Assembly: GCF_004765605.1 (NCBI RefSeq)
Contig: NZ_SRLC01000002.1
Span: forward strand, 310,001-374,000
From: Hymenobacter aquaticus
Lineage (GTDB): Bacteria > Bacteroidota > Bacteroidia > Cytophagales > Hymenobacteraceae
Length of the DNA stretch: 64,000 nt
Direction: 5' to 3'
The position numbers and the translations under genes are program-made. This document shows positions 17,967 to 26,429 of this stretch, one piece after another; within the stretch, counting starts at the first letter, position 1, and every line of letters begins with the position of its first letter. The notes below the pieces were generated by a model. That model saw only the letters and a program-made list of their open reading frames with translations, had not been told where the DNA came from and did not search any database.

Positions 17967-18018
17967 GCAAACAACAAAGGCCCGTTGGAAGTACTTCCAA
18001 CGGGCCTTTGTTGTTTGC
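17967..18018. terminator. Perfect 52-base palindrome, bidirectional terminator
   Basis: Bases 17967-17992 and 17993-18018 are exact reverse complements (26-bp arms, no spacer) centred on GTAC. It lies between convergent rlmN and the spondin-domain gene, whose stop codon shares its last base. The T-rich run on each side is short (TTTGTTGTTTGC), so termination is likely but not the only possible role. Confidence 0.75.
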
Positions 18019-18677
18019 TATTTTATTCTTTCCAGCCGGAAATACCCAACGGGCGCGGCCGGGGTCAGCGCCGCCCTGATGGGCTGGGCGGGCGTAGTGG
18101 GCTGGTCGGGGGAGGTGTAGTCGGGGCCGCTGTCGGTGCCAGCGTCGTAGAACGTGGCCGGCACGCGCAGGCTGGCCGTCCAGCCGGTGGTGGTGAGCAG
18201 GTCGTGGGTTTCGAGGGCGGCAAACCAGTCGGGGCTGGGCGCTATCATCGTCACGACGGTGAGGGCCGGGTGGCTGCGGCTCAGGCGAATCGTATCGGTG
18301 AGGGAGCCGGGGGAAGCCGTGGCCGCGCGGCCGTCGAGCAGGCGAAAGGCTTTGCCCTGGGTGATGAGCGTGTTGATTTCGGCCCGCAGGGCGGTGTTGT
18401 TGCCAATTTCCGCCATGTTTTTGATACCGGTGCTGGCGGCAAGGCCCGGGCGAAACAGCCCTGCCTCGGCGTCGTGGGCGTGCGAGGCCCCCATCAGCGG
18501 GGAGAAGTGGGCACCGACCGGGTAGCTGCCCGGGTGGGTGGCGGCGCTCCAGGTAGCTTCGAACGTAACGCGGTAGAGGGCCGTGGCCGTAGCCTCGTCC
18601 GACTTGGGCTCTACATCGGGAATCGGGCCACATGCCGCTAAGCTCATGGCCAGCAGCAAAGTCGAGAAGTGCTTCAT
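18018..18677 (-). CDS. Spondin-domain lipoprotein
   Basis: A 219-residue lipoprotein (lipobox LAAC, Cys at about 16) with a spondin-N-like domain: YRVTFEATWSAATHPGSYPVGAHFSPLMGASH, then LAASTGIKNMAEIGN, and later MIAPSPDWFAALE. These three blocks are the core of the spondin_N domain known from F-spondin and found in bacterial exported proteins, where it may mediate surface adhesion. The ATG at 18677 is the one that opens the lipoprotein signal. Surface localisation is inferred. Confidence 0.82.
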   Translation of the reverse strand: MKHFSTLLLAMSLAACGPIPDVEPKSDEATATALYRVTFEATWSAATHPGSYPVGAHFSPLMGASHAHDAEAGLFRPGLAASTGIKNMAEIGNNTALRAEINTLITQGKAFRLLDGRAATASPGSLTDTIRLSRSHPALTVVTMIAPSPDWFAALETHDLLTTTGWTASLRVPATFYDAGTDSGPDYTSPDQPTTPAQPIRAALTPAAPVGYFRLERIK

Positions 18678-18762
18678 GTGGTATTGCCTTGGCAGTGATA
18701 GTCTACCAACGCAACGGCCGGGGCAAACGGTTTGGTATGCGCCGGTAAATAAGCGCCGCCGG

Positions 18763-19731
18763 CTACGCCCGGAACCGGCCTGTGGAGCGGGGCCGGCCGG
18801 TGCTGATTTCCTCCTTGGTTTCGCCCTCGGGCACTTCCCGGGTTTCGATGCGCACGGCGTGGGCCTTGGGCTGCACTTTCTGGCCGAAGGCGTCGGCAAA
18901 CTCCTGGGTAAACTCGGCCCCGAAGAAGATGATGAGGGAGGAGTAGTTAACCCACAGCAGTAGCACGATGGCCGAGCCCGCCGCCCCGAAGGCCGAGCCG
19001 GGGTTCGCCTGGCCGATGTAGAATGCAATCAGGTATTTGCCGATCAGAAACAGCAGGGCCGTAATGACGGCGCCGATGCCCACGTCGCGCCAGCGGATGA
19101 TGGCGTCGGGCAGAAACCGGTAGATCAGGGCAAACAGCAGGGAGGTGATGAACAGGGACAGCACGAAGTCGACGATGTGGATAACGACCACGGCCACCTC
19201 CGGAAACCAGGCCTGAAGCTGGTCGGTGAACACGCTGAGCAGGGCGCTAATCACAAAGGAAATCAGCAGCAGAAGGGCCACGCTCAAAATCAGGCCGAAG
19301 GACAGGAGCCGGTCGCGGATGAACTGCCAGATGCCGTTGCGGGGCTTCACCTTCAGGTTCCAGATGTCGTTGATGCTTTCCTGCAGGGTCACGAAGAAGG
19401 TGGTGGCCGCGAAAATCAGGGTGCCGATACCGATGATGGAGGCCACGCCGGTTTTCTGCTGCTTGGTAAACTCGGCAATGGAATCTTGCAGGAACTTGGC
19501 CGAGTCGGCGCCCAGAAAGCCCCGCATCTGCCCGTAGATCTGGCCCGTTACGGCTTCGGCCCCATACACCGAGCTGGCGACGGTAATGACGATGAGCAGC
19601 AGCGGGGGCAACGAGAAAATGGTGTAGTACGACAGCGCCGCCGCGTGGCGGAACGAGTTGTTGACCATGAACTCGCTGGCCGTGGTTTTGAGAATGTTCA
19701 GAATGTCGGAAACACGGTAGTGCGTGGCCAT
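18763..19731 (-). CDS. YihY/virulence factor BrkB family membrane protein
   Basis: A 322-residue inner-membrane protein with about six hydrophobic segments. It opens with FRHAAALSYYTIFSLPPLLLIVITVAS, the characteristic first block of the YihY/BrkB family, and has LLLWVNYSSLIIFFGAEFTQEFA near the C-terminus. The family was once mislabelled RNase BN, and its molecular function is not settled. A charged cytoplasmic tail follows residue about 290. Confidence 0.88.
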   Translation of the reverse strand: MATHYRVSDILNILKTTASEFMVNNSFRHAAALSYYTIFSLPPLLLIVITVASSVYGAEAVTGQIYGQMRGFLGADSAKFLQDSIAEFTKQQKTGVASIIGIGTLIFAATTFFVTLQESINDIWNLKVKPRNGIWQFIRDRLLSFGLILSVALLLLISFVISALLSVFTDQLQAWFPEVAVVVIHIVDFVLSLFITSLLFALIYRFLPDAIIRWRDVGIGAVITALLFLIGKYLIAFYIGQANPGSAFGAAGSAIVLLLWVNYSSLIIFFGAEFTQEFADAFGQKVQPKAHAVRIETREVPEGETKEEISTGRPRSTGRFRA

Positions 19732-19874
19732 AGGGCAAGGAGCTGGTGCGGATAAGTACCCGGTAGTACGGCCCGAAGCCGGGGGCGTTTGGTTGAGCTG
19801 ACCAAAACCATTCGTTTGCGCCTACAGTTGCTAGCTTTGGCGGGGCGCAGCTGCCCCGTTTTACCCCTCGCTCC

Positions 19875-20714
19875 ATGGTCCTTTCCCGCTACGTTCTGTC
19901 TTTGCTGCCCGGCGCCGGCCTGGCCCTGCTGCTCACCGGCCCCAGCGGCTGCACCACCACCAAAGCCACCTCATCGTCGGCGGCGTCGGCTACCGGCAAT
20001 ACCGTGGTGGCCTACCCCGTGGCCCCGGGCTTCGACCAGGCCGGCTCCGACGCCCGCGCCCAGGCCTGGGCCGATACGGTGATGCACAGCATGGGCGGCT
20101 ACAGCGCCTGGCAGCAGACCCGCCTGCTGGGCTGGGACTTTCTGGACGGCTCCTACCAGCTCTGGGACAAGCAAACCGGCGACTTCCGCTGGCAAAAGGA
20201 CACGCTCGTGGCCGTGTATAACCTCAACACCAGGCAGGGCCACACCTACAGCAAGGGCCAGGATATTTCCTCGACCGAGAAAGGCAAGAAGCTGCTCGAC
20301 CGGATGTACCCCATCTGGGTCAATAACTCCTGGTGGCTGCTGATGCCCTTCAAGCTCAAGGATTCGGGCGTGACGCTGACCTACAAGGGGCCCGGCCAGC
20401 TGATGGACGGCAGCCCGGCCGAGGTGCTGAACATGACCTTCAAGAACGTGGGCGTCACGCCCGACAACAAGTACGAGGTCTACGTCAGCCCCCGCACCAA
20501 GCTGGTGGAGGAGTGGGCCTATTTTCCCAAAGCCACCGACGCCCAGCCCGCCTTCCGCCGCCGCTGGACCGAGTATAAGCAGTACGGCCTGCTGAAGCTG
20601 GCCGCCGACCGCACCGACGGCAAAGACGGCCGCCGCCTCAACCACATTTCGGCCCGCACGGCGGTGCCCGCCGGCGTACTGCAAAACCCCGCGCCCATTG
20701 CGCGGCTGGAGTAG
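19875..20714 (+). CDS. Putative lipoprotein of the outer-membrane lipoprotein-sorting type
   Basis: A 279-residue protein with a lipoprotein signal (ALLLTGPSGC, Cys at about 26) and a Thr/Ser/Ala-rich linker. A beta-rich body follows with repeated Trp/Tyr (WQQTRLLGWDFLDGSYQLWDK, WWLLMPFKL). The order 'MGG..AW....L.W.F' and 'W.NN.WWLL.PF.L.D.GV.L.Y' resembles Bacteroidota DUF6503-like proteins related to LolA/LolB folds. Divergent from the YihY gene. The function is a guess at the fold level only. Confidence 0.6.
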   Translation: MVLSRYVLSLLPGAGLALLLTGPSGCTTTKATSSSAASATGNTVVAYPVAPGFDQAGSDARAQAWADTVMHSMGGYSAWQQTRLLGWDFLDGSYQLWDKQTGDFRWQKDTLVAVYNLNTRQGHTYSKGQDISSTEKGKKLLDRMYPIWVNNSWWLLMPFKLKDSGVTLTYKGPGQLMDGSPAEVLNMTFKNVGVTPDNKYEVYVSPRTKLVEEWAYFPKATDAQPAFRRRWTEYKQYGLLKLAADRTDGKDGRRLNHISARTAVPAGVLQNPAPIARLE

Positions 20715-20717
20715 CGG

Positions 20718-21449
20718 CTAGCGGGCAAAGTCCCAGCGCAGGGTCAGAATCGGGGCTTCCCGGATGGCCTGGCTGAGCTCCTCGTCGTCCCGGAACTGCA
20801 ATTGGCGCAGCTGGCAGGCTTCCACGCTTACGCTGAACGCCTTGGCCCCGAACGGCCAGGGCGTGACCTGCACCGGGGTATCGGGCCCGTCGGGCTGCAC
20901 TACCTCGTGGCGCTGCCCGTCGGGCCCGGTGCTGATTTCGAGGTGGCGGCCCATTTCGGGCAGCTCCTGCCGGCACAGAATCAGGCTGAGCCGGTCGCAC
21001 CACTGCATCAGGTCGTAGGCCTGCTGGGCGTCGGCTTTCTTGATTTTCAGGGCTTTGCGCCACTGCTGCTGCCCGGCCTTCTGCTCGTCGAGGAAGGCAT
21101 CCAGCTCGGATTGCTGGCCGCGCAGGCTTTCGTAGAGGAAGCTCAGGTGCATGCTGGTCAGCAGGCTGCGCCACTGGCCCTGGAAGCGGGCGGCCCGCAT
21201 CACGCCGGTAGCCTGGGTCAGGGAAAATTCCTTCATGGTGAAGTTGGCCGGGGCCCCGGCGGGCGTCAGGCCGTAGTGGCCGTCCCAGCGCTCCTGCTCG
21301 TCGTCGTGCTGGGCAATGGCGGCCAGCAGCCCCACCCACCGGTCGGTAGGCCCGAAGGGCTGCCACTGCCAGGCCAGCTGGGCCGCCAGCAGGGCGTGGG
21401 CCTGCTGGTAGATGATTTGCCAGCCGTCGGGAGTCAGGTTTACAATCAT
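20718..21449 (-). CDS. DUF3891 family protein
   Basis: A 243-residue protein whose N-terminal half matches DUF3891: QAHALLAAQLA, AIAQHDDEQERWD, then HLSFLYESL and LMQWCDRLSLILCRQELP. The conserved His and Asp residues in the two helices (QHDDE and WCDRLSL) suggest a metal-dependent HD-like pocket, but no reaction is known. It converges with the lipoprotein gene, leaving 3 bases between stops. Confidence 0.75.
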   Translation of the reverse strand: MIVNLTPDGWQIIYQQAHALLAAQLAWQWQPFGPTDRWVGLLAAIAQHDDEQERWDGHYGLTPAGAPANFTMKEFSLTQATGVMRAARFQGQWRSLLTSMHLSFLYESLRGQQSELDAFLDEQKAGQQQWRKALKIKKADAQQAYDLMQWCDRLSLILCRQELPEMGRHLEISTGPDGQRHEVVQPDGPDTPVQVTPWPFGAKAFSVSVEACQLRQLQFRDDEELSQAIREAPILTLRWDFAR

Positions 21450-21516
21450 GGGAAGAAAAGCAGTGAGCGGGACGTTCTGACGAGCTTACGGAGTTGGTTG
21501 TTGGTTGTTGATAGGT

Positions 21517-21767
21517 GGTAGGAGCTATCTGGCGCACGGTAGGAGATGTCTGGCGCATGGTAGGAGCTATCTGGCGCACGGTAGGGAATGTCTGGCGTAT
21601 GGTAGTAGCTATCTGGCGCACGGTAGGAGATGTCTGGCGTATGGTAGGAGCTATCTGGCGCACGGTAGGAGATGTCTGGCGCACGGTAGAGGTGTCTGGC
21701 GCATGGTAGGAGATGTCTGGCGCACGGTAGGAACTATGTGGCAGGCGGTAGGGGACAAGTGGCGGGT
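21517..21767 (+). repeat. 21-bp minisatellite, twelve units
   Basis: Twelve consecutive units of the type GGTAGGAGCTATCTGGCGCAC, eleven of 21 bases and one of 20. The first eight alternate between GCTATCT and a GATGTCT-like variant, giving a 42-bp higher-order period. The last two units are degenerate. It fills most of the intergenic space between the DUF3891 gene and terC. Because 21 is a multiple of three, open frames cross it on both strands, but none has other protein-like features. Confidence 0.9.
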
Positions 21768-21786
21768 GGTTTCTGTTCTTGTCATA

Positions 21787-21794
21787 TACCTTTG
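21787..21794 (+). promoter_or_regulatory. Candidate -7 box for terC
   Basis: TACCTTTG about 70 bases before the terC ATG and just after the minisatellite. The -33 region would fall in the last degenerate repeat unit. Confidence 0.45.
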
Positions 21795-21863
21795 CCTGGG
21801 CCGGCAACCGCGTAGCTACTTGGTGCCGTATCAGGGAAGCCGCAAGCATTTTTACTTTTTCGT

Positions 21864-22679
21864 ATGAATCCTCACCTTCAGCAAATTCTCGATAACCCAC
21901 TGGCCGCGGCGGCTATTGTCGGCAACCTGGTCATCATCGAGAGCCTGCTGTCGGTGGATAACGCGGCGGTGCTGGCCACCATGGTCGGCGACCTGCCCAA
22001 GGAGCAGCGGCAAAAGGCGTTGCGCTACGGCATCATCGGGGCCTACGTGTTCCGGGGCATCTGCATCCTGTTTGCCTCCTACCTGATTGAGTTCTGGTTT
22101 CTCAAGCCCCTGGGCGGCCTCTACCTGGTGTATTTGGCCTACGCCCAGTTCAAGCCTCGTCGCGCCGCTACCCACGACGAGGACGGCAACGAAATCGACA
22201 AGGAGAAAAGCTGGCTCTACAAGCGCACGTTGGGCGTGTTCGGCAAGTTCTGGGCTACCGTGGCCCTTATCGAGCTCATGGACCTGGCCTTCAGCATCGA
22301 CAACGTATTTGCCGTGGTGGCTTTCACCGACAACCTGATTCTGATCTGTCTGGGCGTGTTTATCGGCATTCTGGCCATGCGCCTAGTGGCCCAGGCCTTC
22401 GTGCTGCTCATGGCCAAGTACCCGTTCCTGGAAACGGCCGCCTTCCTGGTTATTGGCATTCTGGGCTTGAAGCTGATGCTGAGCTTGTTCGAGCATTTTC
22501 AGCCCACGCACCCGTTCAGCGTGTTTCTGAGCAGCCACGCCGCCGACGTGGGCCTCACGCTCCTTACCGTGGGCATGTTCCTGGTGCCGCTGCTCACCTC
22601 CTGGCTGTTCAACGTGCCCCGCCACATGACCATGCCCAAGCTGCCCAAGCGCAAGCCGGATGAGAAGCAGAAGGCCTGA
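21864..22679 (+). CDS. TerC family integral membrane protein
   Basis: A 271-residue protein with seven to nine hydrophobic segments and the two TerC signature blocks: NLVIIESLLSVDNAAVLATMV and ALIELMDLAFSIDNVFAVVAF, each with an Asp-Asn pair in the membrane. Related proteins export manganese or take part in tellurite or metal resistance. A cytoplasmic charged loop (THDEDGNEIDKEKSW) splits the two halves. The exact substrate is unknown, but metal ion handling is likely from the family. Confidence 0.85.
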   Translation: MNPHLQQILDNPLAAAAIVGNLVIIESLLSVDNAAVLATMVGDLPKEQRQKALRYGIIGAYVFRGICILFASYLIEFWFLKPLGGLYLVYLAYAQFKPRRAATHDEDGNEIDKEKSWLYKRTLGVFGKFWATVALIELMDLAFSIDNVFAVVAFTDNLILICLGVFIGILAMRLVAQAFVLLMAKYPFLETAAFLVIGILGLKLMLSLFEHFQPTHPFSVFLSSHAADVGLTLLTVGMFLVPLLTSWLFNVPRHMTMPKLPKRKPDEKQKA

Positions 22680-22820
22680 TGAGGCCACAATCAGTGTAGG
22701 ATGAGGCTTCAGTAATCGTTTGACTGCCTATTTCTAATGCCTTGGCGGGGGGGGTAAAGCACTGATAAGTAACTATTTGTATAAAATAGATTATTTTTTG
22801 CTATAATTTTTTTTGAAAAA

Positions 22821-22851
22821 TTGTATGTTTTAATTGAAATGATTAACCTTG
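22821..22851 (+). promoter_or_regulatory. Promoter of the lanthipeptide precursor gene
   Basis: TTG at 22821-22823 and TAACCTTG at 22844-22851, separated by 20 bases. This is one mismatch from TAnnTTTG. The surrounding 22760-22890 stretch is very AT-rich. The precursor ATG lies about 40 bases downstream. Confidence 0.55.
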
Positions 22852-22892
22852 CAGAGTAAGTATATTATTAACCACTCCAAAAAAATTTTCTA

Positions 22893-23078
22893 ATGAAAGA
22901 CATGAAGAAATCATTATCCCTGAACAAGCTGAAGCTTGGTGCACTCACTGAAAAGATGATTGCTAATGCTGATGCTGTTAAAGGCGGCCTTATGGCTGAC
23001 TGCCACTTGAAAGTTCCTACGCCTACCAGCGGCGGTGGTTGCGACAACCTTTCTGGTAACGGTGGCTTCACCGGTTAG
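22893..23078 (+). CDS. lanA: Class I lanthipeptide precursor peptide
   Basis: A 61-residue precursor. The leader has the Bacteroidota class I pattern, KKSLSLNKLKLGALTEKM, and ends in the double-glycine site VKGG (residues 29-32). Cleavage there would release a 29-residue core with Cys37 and Cys50, dehydratable Thr43, Thr45, Ser46, Ser54 and Thr60, and a glycine-rich tail. The start could also be the ATG at 22902. It has its own promoter and terminator and is divided from the convergent lanB by about 190 bases. The product is predicted to be exported through the C39 transporter encoded downstream. Activity unknown. Confidence 0.85.
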   Translation: MKDMKKSLSLNKLKLGALTEKMIANADAVKGGLMADCHLKVPTPTSGGGCDNLSGNGGFTG

Positions 23079-23103
23079 TCAATAGCCTAGCTACAAGACA
23101 TTT

Positions 23104-23139
23104 AAAGGCCATTCCAATTCTATTGGAATGGCCTTTTTT
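23104..23139 (+). terminator. Terminator of lanA
   Basis: A 14-bp stem (23104-23117 with 23123-23136), 5-base loop and a T6 tail. Confidence 0.88.
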
Positions 23140-23264
23140 ATTGCCGGTACGCACTTTGTGACTTCTATGCTTAAATTATTTATCACTCCTAATTAGTTGC
23201 GCATTTTATTGCAGAATAAATGGTGCAGCTAATTAGGAATGATAACCAACCAGTGCCACAAGAT

Positions 23265-26200
23265 CTATATTTTGCTCATTTTATTACTTAGTATTAAGGC
23301 AGTCTTGTAGCTGTTGTACATAAAATTATAAAACACCATTTCATGCTGACGGGGCTGCGCCTGAAATATTCGGTTTAATAGCATGTGAATGTGACTGCTC
23401 AATATGCCTGATAACTGTGGATACAGAAGGTCCGCTGTCGCTGCTTCACAAAGTGTCGCTACGGCTGCCTTGGTCGTGTGGCTTCGGGCTGTCAACAAAG
23501 CATCAACTGGCTGCAAGTACTCCGGCAGCGACTTCTCAAGGTCGAGCACCTGAGCGAATTCCTGCCGAATACTACGGAATTTGTTCGTTATTCCGCTCAG
23601 CATCGCAGAGCCAGCGGCAAACTCTTCGTTGAAGCTTGCCCGCACTTGCTCGATTAACTCAAATCGCTGCGTTGTGCTCATGCCAAAGTCCCGGAGCAAG
23701 GCATCTACGGAACAAGCGGCGTACAGCCAGCGGGTTGATTCCGGCAGCGCATTTTCAGAGAGTATTGCCAGAAATGCCAGGGTGGCTTCACTATCGCGGA
23801 AGAATATACACTCCGAACTATCGATGTAGCGGAAGGAGTACCGGGACAACTCGCGCTTGTAGGTGTCGCTCTGAATATTCCAGACAAGGTCCAGACCCTC
23901 CCAGCGGGTAAGATGCGCGGTAAGCAGTTGTTGGAATGCGGCTTGTGCTACGGAAGAGACCAAGTGAAAGCGTATCCGCAGGTGAAAATCCGGGTCTTCG
24001 TATCGCAGAAAAAACCATTGGTCAATCAGCCCGCTTGCCTGCAGTTCTTTCACTAACGGCGAAATACACTCGCGTAGCAGGCGCTCGGCAGTTACTTCCC
24101 CGCAGTAGAATTTATAGTATTGCCATTCTGCAAAGGGGGGGAAAACGGCAGCAGTAGAGTCGCTTAGTCCGCCGACCAGCGCCGCAATATTGGCTGCGCG
24201 CCGCCTGACAGGCTGCGGCTGACGGAGCAGGGCCACAAATTGCGCGTTGTACTCGCCCCCGGCGCTATCCATTGCCACCGATTGGTAAGGAGTATGCTCC
24301 AGAAAAGACTCCATCAGCCGCAGCCGCAGGTGTTTTTTGGTTTCGCGGGCCAGGGTTAGCAGACTGAGCTCATTTTCCCAATCAATGAATAGCTCGTTGT
24401 CGCCTTCCAGCAGCAGCACCCGGCGCGGGAGCCCGTGGGTCTGCCGAAGGGTTTGAGCCATGGCCAGCAGCTCGCTGGTGGGGGCCGTAGCCCAACCCTG
24501 GAATTCGGTGGACGCCAGGCTCCAGATTGCCGGCGACAGAATAACGTCTTTATAGGTAATGCGGGGAATAAAGTCCTCGTTTTCGGCTATACCCAAGCTG
24601 GAAGGGCTGAAAAGAAGATGGTTGCGTTTGCCCTGGTTTTGCAGGTCGCACAGAAACTGGAATATGGGCAACGTGCTGCGGCTGTATAAGAATGCATTAT
24701 TTAGCCGAGGAATAATCTCCCTCTCCAGCTTCCGTGAAAACAACACTACCTGACCATCCCTGACGGTTAGATACAGATCGGAGAGGGCAATGTTCTTGGA
24801 CTCCTCACTCAGCACATTTGAGATGACCCGGATGGTGTAGTCGCCCGAAGCGGGGCCGCTTATCACATTGCTGGCGCGCTCGAAGGGCAGATGCGCCACT
24901 TCTGCCACCAGCGCCTCGGGGTGTAATGCCTGGTCATAAGTATGAATCGTGGACGCCAACGCCGCTACATCGGGAAAAGAATGGCCAAACCGGGTGATGA
25001 AATTGGCGGCTGTGGGGCCGTTAAACCGCTCAATCAGAATTTTCTGCCGGGTTTCGCAATGCACAATTCGGAAAACCGAATACAGCGTAGGAGGCAAGTC
25101 GCTCCAGACGGGGGCCATGCCGGCAACCATCGACGCAGGAAGTTCAAGGCTCTGCTGCCCGGCGAGTTGCGCCTGCTTCCACAACTGTTGCAGCGTAGCT
25201 GCTTCGGGGGGCAGGCTGCGTCGGGGGCGGGTAGGGGGAGCGGTGAAAAAGGGTAGGTCGTCAATCAGGGGAGTGTTGCTGGAGCGCATCAACTCGCCGT
25301 AGGCGATACCGGATTCCATGTCCAGCGCCTGCAACAGTGGTACGCTGGCATGCCCGTAGCGCTTCACAAACTGCTGGGTGAAAGACGGTATAGGACTTTC
25401 AGAGGGCTGTTGAAAGTAGTTGAATATCTTCAGCGCTTCCAAAAGCGGCGTTTGCCATTGCTTCGACAAAACCTTGCTGTCGGCGCTTGCGGGCGAGATT
25501 GCCGCGTTTACCAGAAAGTAAGAGTCATTCGTGTAGCCCGGCAGCAGGTGCTGCATCTGCTGCTGCAGGGCTTGGTACTCGCTGTGCGTGGCTACTTGAG
25601 GCAAACGCTGTTGCAGTGCCAGCAGCGCTGCCAGCAGCGGAGCCACTGCCGGGTCACGCGAGGCAGCTGAACCGGCAATTCGGGTGATACGGGCCGTGAT
25701 TTCCGTCAAATGCGGCAGACCAACGACTGGGTTTTCCAGCTCGCTGAGCAGTAGGCGAGACGCAATGAGCTCCTGTACAAAGTCGGCGGCCTCCTCTTGC
25801 TCAAACCCGGCGCTGGTTATCGTCAGCACAATATCCTGAAACGACTGGCCGTTCCGTGCTGCTTCCAGTAGTGTGAGTAGCAGTGGTGTAGCCTCCACGG
25901 CGGTGGCCTCGTAGCGCCGGTTGCCCCTGGCGACATGATATTCGAAGTAGCGCACCTGTCCACCCGCAACCGAACAGGTTGGATTGGTAAAGTATAACAG
26001 GTATGGCTGAATCCAGGGCAGTTGTTCTAGGTGCTGCGCCAGGGCACTGACGTATGTTCCGTCTGGTTGAGTATTGAGCCACAGTGCAGGCTTGCGAACC
26101 AACTTGCTATGTTCCCCCCAAGTCAGCAGCATCATTCCCGAAAAGGCCCCAAAGGGGGTGCTACGGGTCGTCATTCGGCTCAGATACTTATAAAGCGTGT

Positions 26201-26429
26201 GAAACAAACGCTCGGTGCGCTCAGCGGGCAACTCGCCGGCTGCCAGCTTTTCCACTTCGGCAAAAAGCTGATTTGAAGCTATATATAGCGGCGTTGCAAC
26301 ATCGGTCAGGCGGGCGGTGATGGCCTGCTCGTTGAGTTGCTCAAGATAATGTAGGGGCAGCGCCGGCATACGCACCACCAGCTCATCGAAGAACTCATAG
26401 ACAGCAGGCTTTTTCAGGGAAGAGTTCAT
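23265..26429 (-). CDS. lanB: Full-length lantibiotic dehydratase LanB
   Basis: A 1054-residue class I dehydratase that glutamylates Ser/Thr in the core using Glu-tRNA and then eliminates glutamate to give Dha/Dhb. The N-terminal glutamylation domain (about 1-650) has FFDELVVRMPALPLHYL and SRMTTRSTPFGAFSGM. The C-terminal SpaB-like elimination domain (about 768-1045) has FLRYEDPDFHLRIRFHL and the block RELSRYSFRYIDSSECIFFRDS. Both halves are present, so it is not split as in some Bacteroidota loci. Its ATG overlaps the lanC stop by one base (TAATG), so the two are translationally coupled. Confidence 0.92.
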   Translation of the reverse strand: MNSSLKKPAVYEFFDELVVRMPALPLHYLEQLNEQAITARLTDVATPLYIASNQLFAEVEKLAAGELPAERTERLFHTLYKYLSRMTTRSTPFGAFSGMMLLTWGEHSKLVRKPALWLNTQPDGTYVSALAQHLEQLPWIQPYLLYFTNPTCSVAGGQVRYFEYHVARGNRRYEATAVEATPLLLTLLEAARNGQSFQDIVLTITSAGFEQEEAADFVQELIASRLLLSELENPVVGLPHLTEITARITRIAGSAASRDPAVAPLLAALLALQQRLPQVATHSEYQALQQQMQHLLPGYTNDSYFLVNAAISPASADSKVLSKQWQTPLLEALKIFNYFQQPSESPIPSFTQQFVKRYGHASVPLLQALDMESGIAYGELMRSSNTPLIDDLPFFTAPPTRPRRSLPPEAATLQQLWKQAQLAGQQSLELPASMVAGMAPVWSDLPPTLYSVFRIVHCETRQKILIERFNGPTAANFITRFGHSFPDVAALASTIHTYDQALHPEALVAEVAHLPFERASNVISGPASGDYTIRVISNVLSEESKNIALSDLYLTVRDGQVVLFSRKLEREIIPRLNNAFLYSRSTLPIFQFLCDLQNQGKRNHLLFSPSSLGIAENEDFIPRITYKDVILSPAIWSLASTEFQGWATAPTSELLAMAQTLRQTHGLPRRVLLLEGDNELFIDWENELSLLTLARETKKHLRLRLMESFLEHTPYQSVAMDSAGGEYNAQFVALLRQPQPVRRRAANIAALVGGLSDSTAAVFPPFAEWQYYKFYCGEVTAERLLRECISPLVKELQASGLIDQWFFLRYEDPDFHLRIRFHLVSSVAQAAFQQLLTAHLTRWEGLDLVWNIQSDTYKRELSRYSFRYIDSSECIFFRDSEATLAFLAILSENALPESTRWLYAACSVDALLRDFGMSTTQRFELIEQVRASFNEEFAAGSAMLSGITNKFRSIRQEFAQVLDLEKSLPEYLQPVDALLTARSHTTKAAVATLCEAATADLLYPQLSGILSSHIHMLLNRIFQAQPRQHEMVFYNFMYNSYKTALILSNKMSKI

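Noticed and set aside
21517..21767. CRISPR array
   Set aside because: Units are contiguous 21-mers with no variable spacers and no cas genes nearby.
21505..21867. Repeat protein encoded by the 21-bp minisatellite (either strand)
   Set aside because: Open only because the unit is a multiple of three; no signal, no conserved fold, and it would overlap the terC start.
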